64,000 nucleotides of DNA from Bordetella parapertussis (GTDB lineage: Bacteria > Pseudomonadota > Gammaproteobacteria > Burkholderiales > Burkholderiaceae_D): assembly GCA_945866125.1 (NCBI GenBank), contig CAMBFZ010000014.1:36550-100549 (forward strand), read 5' to 3'. Below, one piece after another: positions 61,960-64,000 of the stretch; position 1 is the first letter of the stretch; each line of letters opens with the position of its first letter. Under the pieces are notes generated by a model, which was given only the letters and a program-made list of their open reading frames with translations, was not told the origin of the DNA and made no database searches. The translations under genes were made by a program, and so were the position numbers.

Positions 61960-62361
61960 ATGACGCAGCTCCAACAATCAAAAGCAACAGAAGAGCGTGA
62001 GGGATTCTCAGCGCGACTAACGCTTGCGCTTGAGAAAGCAAATAAATCTACGAGAATAGTTGATGTGTGGCGCGAATTTAATGCGCTCAATGCCCATGCG
62101 CCTGTGAGTCATGTTGCGGCTCGCAAATGGGTTCTGGGGAAATCTTTGCCCACACAAGAAAAACTGCGAACTTTGGCAGATTGGCTTGGCGTGTCAGTAG
62201 CTTGGCTTCGCTTTGGAGATGAAACAGGCGATAAGAAAGCACGCAGTTTGTCGGCGCAAGAACAAGCACTAGTCACTGAGTACCGCAGGCTTACTCGTGT
62301 TGAAAAACTCCATTTGCTAGAGTTAACGCGAGCCATGACTGCGAGCAAAAAGAAAAAGTAG
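61960..62361 (+). CDS. Cro/CI-type helix-turn-helix regulator 1
   Basis: A 133-residue DNA-binding protein without a LexA-like peptidase domain. The HTH region (about 35-80) reads VWREFNALNAHAPVSHVAARKW then GKSLPTQEKLRTLADWLGVSVAWLRFGDE, the usual ending of XRE/phage-repressor domains in Burkholderiales prophages. The C-terminal part (SAQEQALVTEYRRLTRVEKLHLLEL) is helical and ends with a Lys run. I start it at ATG 61960, by alignment with the paralogue at 63720. The frame is open to 61918. It probably represses its own promoter and, through the shared operator, that of the paralogue. Confidence 0.82.
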   Translation: MTQLQQSKATEEREGFSARLTLALEKANKSTRIVDVWREFNALNAHAPVSHVAARKWVLGKSLPTQEKLRTLADWLGVSVAWLRFGDETGDKKARSLSAQEQALVTEYRRLTRVEKLHLLELTRAMTASKKKK

Positions 62362-62753
62362 TGGTTTTTGACGTTATCTAATCACATTCTTGCTTGATGC
62401 ATAAGCACCAAATAAATGAAACGAACAACCCAGCAAGCACTGTTTCCAGTCAAAGATCTCTTGAATCATTCCTTCTTCAATCAATCAAAAAAAAGCAGCG
62501 AAGAAAGCGAAGCTTTTTGAAACTGCAAGCGAACGCAGTTCGCTCCATAAGCCCACAAAGCACAAAATACCTGATTGTGAGTAGATTTTCTTGGCGAAAA
62601 AAATCTACGCTGAAATTTCAGCGCAAGTCATGGAGAGCGAAGATTCGATAAAAAACCCCCATACAGTCTTGTACGGGGTTAAAAAAACGCGAGAGTAAAG
62701 AAGTATGGGATTGAGTAAACCTCGCGATACAGCTATCGGACGCAATACTTGGC
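62362..62753. other. Structured non-coding stretch after regulator 1
   Basis: 392 bp without a convincing gene. It has three successive inverted repeats: AGCGAAC-GCA-GTTCGCT (62528-62544), GTAGATTTT / AAAATCTAC (62581-62608) and the perfect 16-bp palindrome CGCTGAAATTTCAGCG (62608-62623). The minus-strand terminator at 62651-62680 follows. A 34-codon ORF (ATG 62416 to TGA 62520, Ser/Lys/Glu-rich, no Shine-Dalgarno) and an 85-codon ORF in another frame are uncertain. A small RNA or regulator-binding array is possible. Confidence 0.5.
62651..62680 (-). terminator. Terminator of the P460-like gene
   Basis: On the minus strand, AACCCC-GTACA-N4-TGTAT-GGGGG followed by T6. It lies about 75 bp past the stop of the minus-strand gene. 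Confidence 0.7.
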
Positions 62754-63362
62754 TTACTTCTTCTCTGTCAACGCCTTGACAATTTCACCCAAATCTTTCA
62801 GTGCAATTGCATCCTCGGCACTCACTAGATCGGAGCCAGGGCAGCGAGGATCTGTTCTTTGCAGAGCACCGAACATGGCTTGCGTCACAGGAATAGGGGC
62901 GCAGCCATTCTCTGAGCCCTTGCCACAAGTAAAATCATGTTCGGGTCTGGCTTGTACATGGCACGCAAAGCAATTCAACCCGAAGCGGTTGTTGACTTCA
63001 GCAAAGCCGCGTGTGTAAATCTTTTGCCCTTTCTTGTCCACATCGATCCAGAAAAACTCCCAGTCTTTGGTAGCAGAGCTGTAGCCTTTCTGTTGTTTGA
63101 TCATGACTTCGTTGGGCATGAGCTGGAGAACCGAGCCAGGTGGATACTCGCCTTTGCCGTCTTTGGCAACCTTAACAGTGCCAGCTACATTACCCACGAG
63201 ATTGTCGACATAAAAATGTCCAACCTTGGTCATGCTAGTGATGCACTTGAATGAGTCGTCATCTACTTTGATTAATGGTTCAGCCGTCAAAGCGATGGGC
63301 GATTGGAAAACCAAAGTGGCACCAGCCAAAGCCAGCAATATTTTTTTAATGTACGAATACAT
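62754..63362 (-). CDS. Cytochrome P460-like secreted c-type haem protein
   Basis: A 202-residue exported protein: signal peptide with cleavage near ALTA-EP (residue 27), a beta-rich domain with YPPGSVLQLMPNEVMIK and DWEFFWIDVD, then the haem c motif Cys131-x-x-Cys134-His135 (NCFACHVQ). Domain order and motifs suit the cytochrome P460 family, whose characterised members oxidise hydroxylamine or bind NO; the substrate here is unknown. Extra cysteines (Cys40 and a C-terminal group) may form disulfides. AAGGAGAT precedes the ATG. It is cargo between the two regulator genes, on the opposite strand. Confidence 0.8.
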   Translation of the reverse strand: MYSYIKKILLALAGATLVFQSPIALTAEPLIKVDDDSFKCITSMTKVGHFYVDNLVGNVAGTVKVAKDGKGEYPPGSVLQLMPNEVMIKQQKGYSSATKDWEFFWIDVDKKGQKIYTRGFAEVNNRFGLNCFACHVQARPEHDFTCGKGSENGCAPIPVTQAMFGALQRTDPRCPGSDLVSAEDAIALKDLGEIVKALTEKK

Positions 63363-63496
63363 CTACATCTCCTTAAGAGTTAGAAAACTGACGATCAATC
63401 GAGCAAATTATGTTTGCGAGATTACACGTCGATTTTTGATATTCGCTCCAAGACGCAAGTGGCTAGGTCACCATGAGAATACTTTGAGCAAGCAGT

Positions 63497-63525
63497 ACGC
63501 TATCTAAAACGTGGTGCTGTGTCAA
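63497..63525 (-). promoter_or_regulatory. Candidate promoter of the P460-like gene
   Basis: On the minus strand, perfect TTGACA (complement of 63520-63525), a 17-bp spacer and TAGCGT (complement of 63497-63502, 3/6). It would give a leader of about 130 nt. Confidence 0.4.
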
Positions 63526-63642
63526 TTTTTCCTTTCCAAACAATAATTTATTAAATATTTTGCAATTTGTTACTGAAAAATAGTGTGATTAAACAAAGTT
63601 GCAGTGAGTGAAGACCGTCGTCGCAAACCCTTGGCGCCCTTA

Positions 63643-63668
63643 CGAGCTAGACAAATTCCAGCACAGCG
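63643..63668. repeat. 26-bp repeat, copy 2 (promoter segment)
   Basis: Identical over 26 bases to 61886-61911. Looser similarity (GTGATTAAA, at 61831 and 63585) extends the match about 55 bp further upstream, pointing to an old duplication of the whole regulator-promoter unit. Confidence 0.85.
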
Positions 63669-63709
63669 GCTAATATTTTTTGCCAATAAATTTTGGCATT
63701 TAGTCGCCA
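63648..63709 (+). promoter_or_regulatory. Promoter and operators of regulator 2
   Basis: TAGACA at 63648-63653, 17-bp spacer, TAATAT at 63671-63676. Two overlapping palindromes follow: TGCCAA-N6-TTGGCA (63681-63698) and TGGC-N8-GCCA (63694-63709), the second matching the site before regulator 1. They cover the predicted transcription start, a typical repressor position. Confidence 0.6.
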
Positions 63710-63719
63710 CTAAAATATC

Positions 63720-64000
63720 GTGCACCTTCAACAATTAGAAGCGATTAAAGAGCGTACGGAATTCGCCAAGCGGTTTGCACTTGCGCTTGAGCAAACCAAT
63801 AAGTCCAAGCTAGTGGTTGATGTGTGGCGCGAATTTAATGCGCTCAACACCCATGCGCCCGTAACCCCACACGCAGTACGAAAATGGCTAACAGGCGAGG
63901 CAATACCTGCGCAGCCTAAACTGCGTACTCTGGCAGATTGGCTTGGCGTATCTGTAGCATGGCTTCGCTTTGGAGATGATGCGGCAGCCGAAGTGGCAAA
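63720..64000 (+). CDS. Cro/CI-type helix-turn-helix regulator 2 (partial, runs off the window)
   Basis: A reading frame from GTG 63720 to the right edge, 93 complete codons. It is clearly paralogous to regulator 1: VDVWREFNALN-x-HAPV, then RKW-x-x-G, then KLRTLADWLGVSVAWLRFGD at the same spacing, with an N-terminus (HLQQLEAIKERTEFAKRFALALEQTNKS) that aligns with QLQQSKATEEREGFSARLTLALEKANKS. The C-terminal dimerisation part is outside the window. It shares promoter and operator sequence with regulator 1. Confidence 0.78.
   Translation, partial: MHLQQLEAIKERTEFAKRFALALEQTNKSKLVVDVWREFNALNTHAPVTPHAVRKWLTGEAIPAQPKLRTLADWLGVSVAWLRFGDDAAAEVA

Larger units (their letters stand above)
63363..63719. 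other. Intergenic region between the P460-like gene and regulator 2
   Basis: 357 bp with no convincing gene. It holds the divergent promoter regions of the P460 gene and of regulator 2, and a very AT-rich segment (about 63538-63580). Confidence 0.5.

Noticed and set aside
62528..62623. Possible integron attC site
   Set aside because: The inverted repeats do not show the paired core sites expected of attC, and no integron integrase is present; the nearby recombinase is phage-type.
62394..62651. 85-codon plus-strand ORF after regulator 1
   Set aside because: Low-complexity Lys/Arg/Ser composition over a stretch made of inverted repeats; the frame conflicts with a 34-codon alternative and has no ribosome-binding site.
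63226..63507. 93-codon plus-strand ORF
   Set aside because: Mostly antisense to the signal peptide and promoter of the P460-like gene, with no features of its own.
61886..63668. Possible CRISPR or composite transposon made by the 26-bp repeats
   Set aside because: Only two copies in the window, in direct orientation 1.76 kb apart, each acting as promoter sequence of a paralogous gene, with no transposase or spacer pattern. Duplication of a regulator unit explains them better.

Overview
The window looks like the chromosome of a betaproteobacterium of the order Burkholderiales, most likely Oxalobacteraceae. This is an inference from gene order (rpsO-pnp-qor-tpiA-secG-tRNA-Leu-nuoA-N-DUF2818-NUDIX; yceD-rpmF-plsX-fabHDG-acpP-fabF-rpoE-rseAB-mucD-lepA-lepB-DUF4845-rnc-era-recO-pdxJ-acpS-nagZ; uvrC-pgsA-tRNAs) and from protein character, not from a database search. 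Roughly 58 kb is dense core genome. Two stretches with visibly lower GC look accessory: about 1.7-4.6 kb and 60.1 kb to the right edge.

Layout. 1-1.7 kb: glmM, tRNA-Pro(TGG), tRNA-Arg(TCT). 1.7-4.6 kb: an orphan RTX-type secreted protein gene and the tail of an IS481-like transposase. 4.7-8.1 kb: psd-pssA (phosphatidylethanolamine synthesis), then leuA behind a short leucine-rich leader ORF that looks like an attenuation leader peptide. 8.1-13.4 kb: rpsO, pnp, a quinone oxidoreductase, tpiA, secG, tRNA-Leu(GAG). 13.5-28.9 kb: a complete 14-gene nuo operon (respiratory complex I) trailed by a DUF2818 membrane protein and a NUDIX hydrolase whose start codon is probably non-canonical. 28.9-37 kb: rne (minus strand), rluC, a HAD phosphatase, a Rieske protein, sppA, then a methyltransferase and a Maf pyrophosphatase on the minus strand. 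37.1-44.3 kb: yceD-rpmF and the fatty-acid synthesis cluster plsX-fabH-fabD-fabG-acpP-fabF plus a YgfX-like membrane protein. 44.4-48.6 kb: the envelope-stress unit rpoE-rseA-rseB-mucD, with a sigma-E-like promoter in front, then a small glutaredoxin-like protein. 48.8-57 kb: lepA-lepB-DUF4845-rnc-era-recO-pdxJ-acpS-nagZ, tightly packed with several 4-bp overlaps. 57-60.1 kb: uvrC, pgsA, tRNA-Gly(GCC), tRNA-Cys(GCA), tRNA-Leu(TAA).

60.1-64 kb: an integrated element begins next to tRNA-Leu(TAA). It has a tyrosine recombinase, a small membrane protein, a broken second integrase tail, a Cro/CI-type regulator, a structured non-coding stretch, a cytochrome P460-like secreted haem protein and a second paralogous regulator cut by the window edge. 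The two regulator genes share a 26-bp identical promoter segment and matching TGGC-N8-GCCA palindromes before their starts, so they look like a duplicated, possibly cross-regulating repressor module.

The observations most worth following are this duplicated repressor/operator module, the leuA leader (with a promoter placed so that the leader mRNA could be leaderless), the orphan RTX repeat protein, the probable AUC start of the NUDIX gene, the sigma-E-like promoter of rpoE and the 20-bp hairpin between rpsO and pnp. No CRISPR array, rRNA operon or replication origin was seen.
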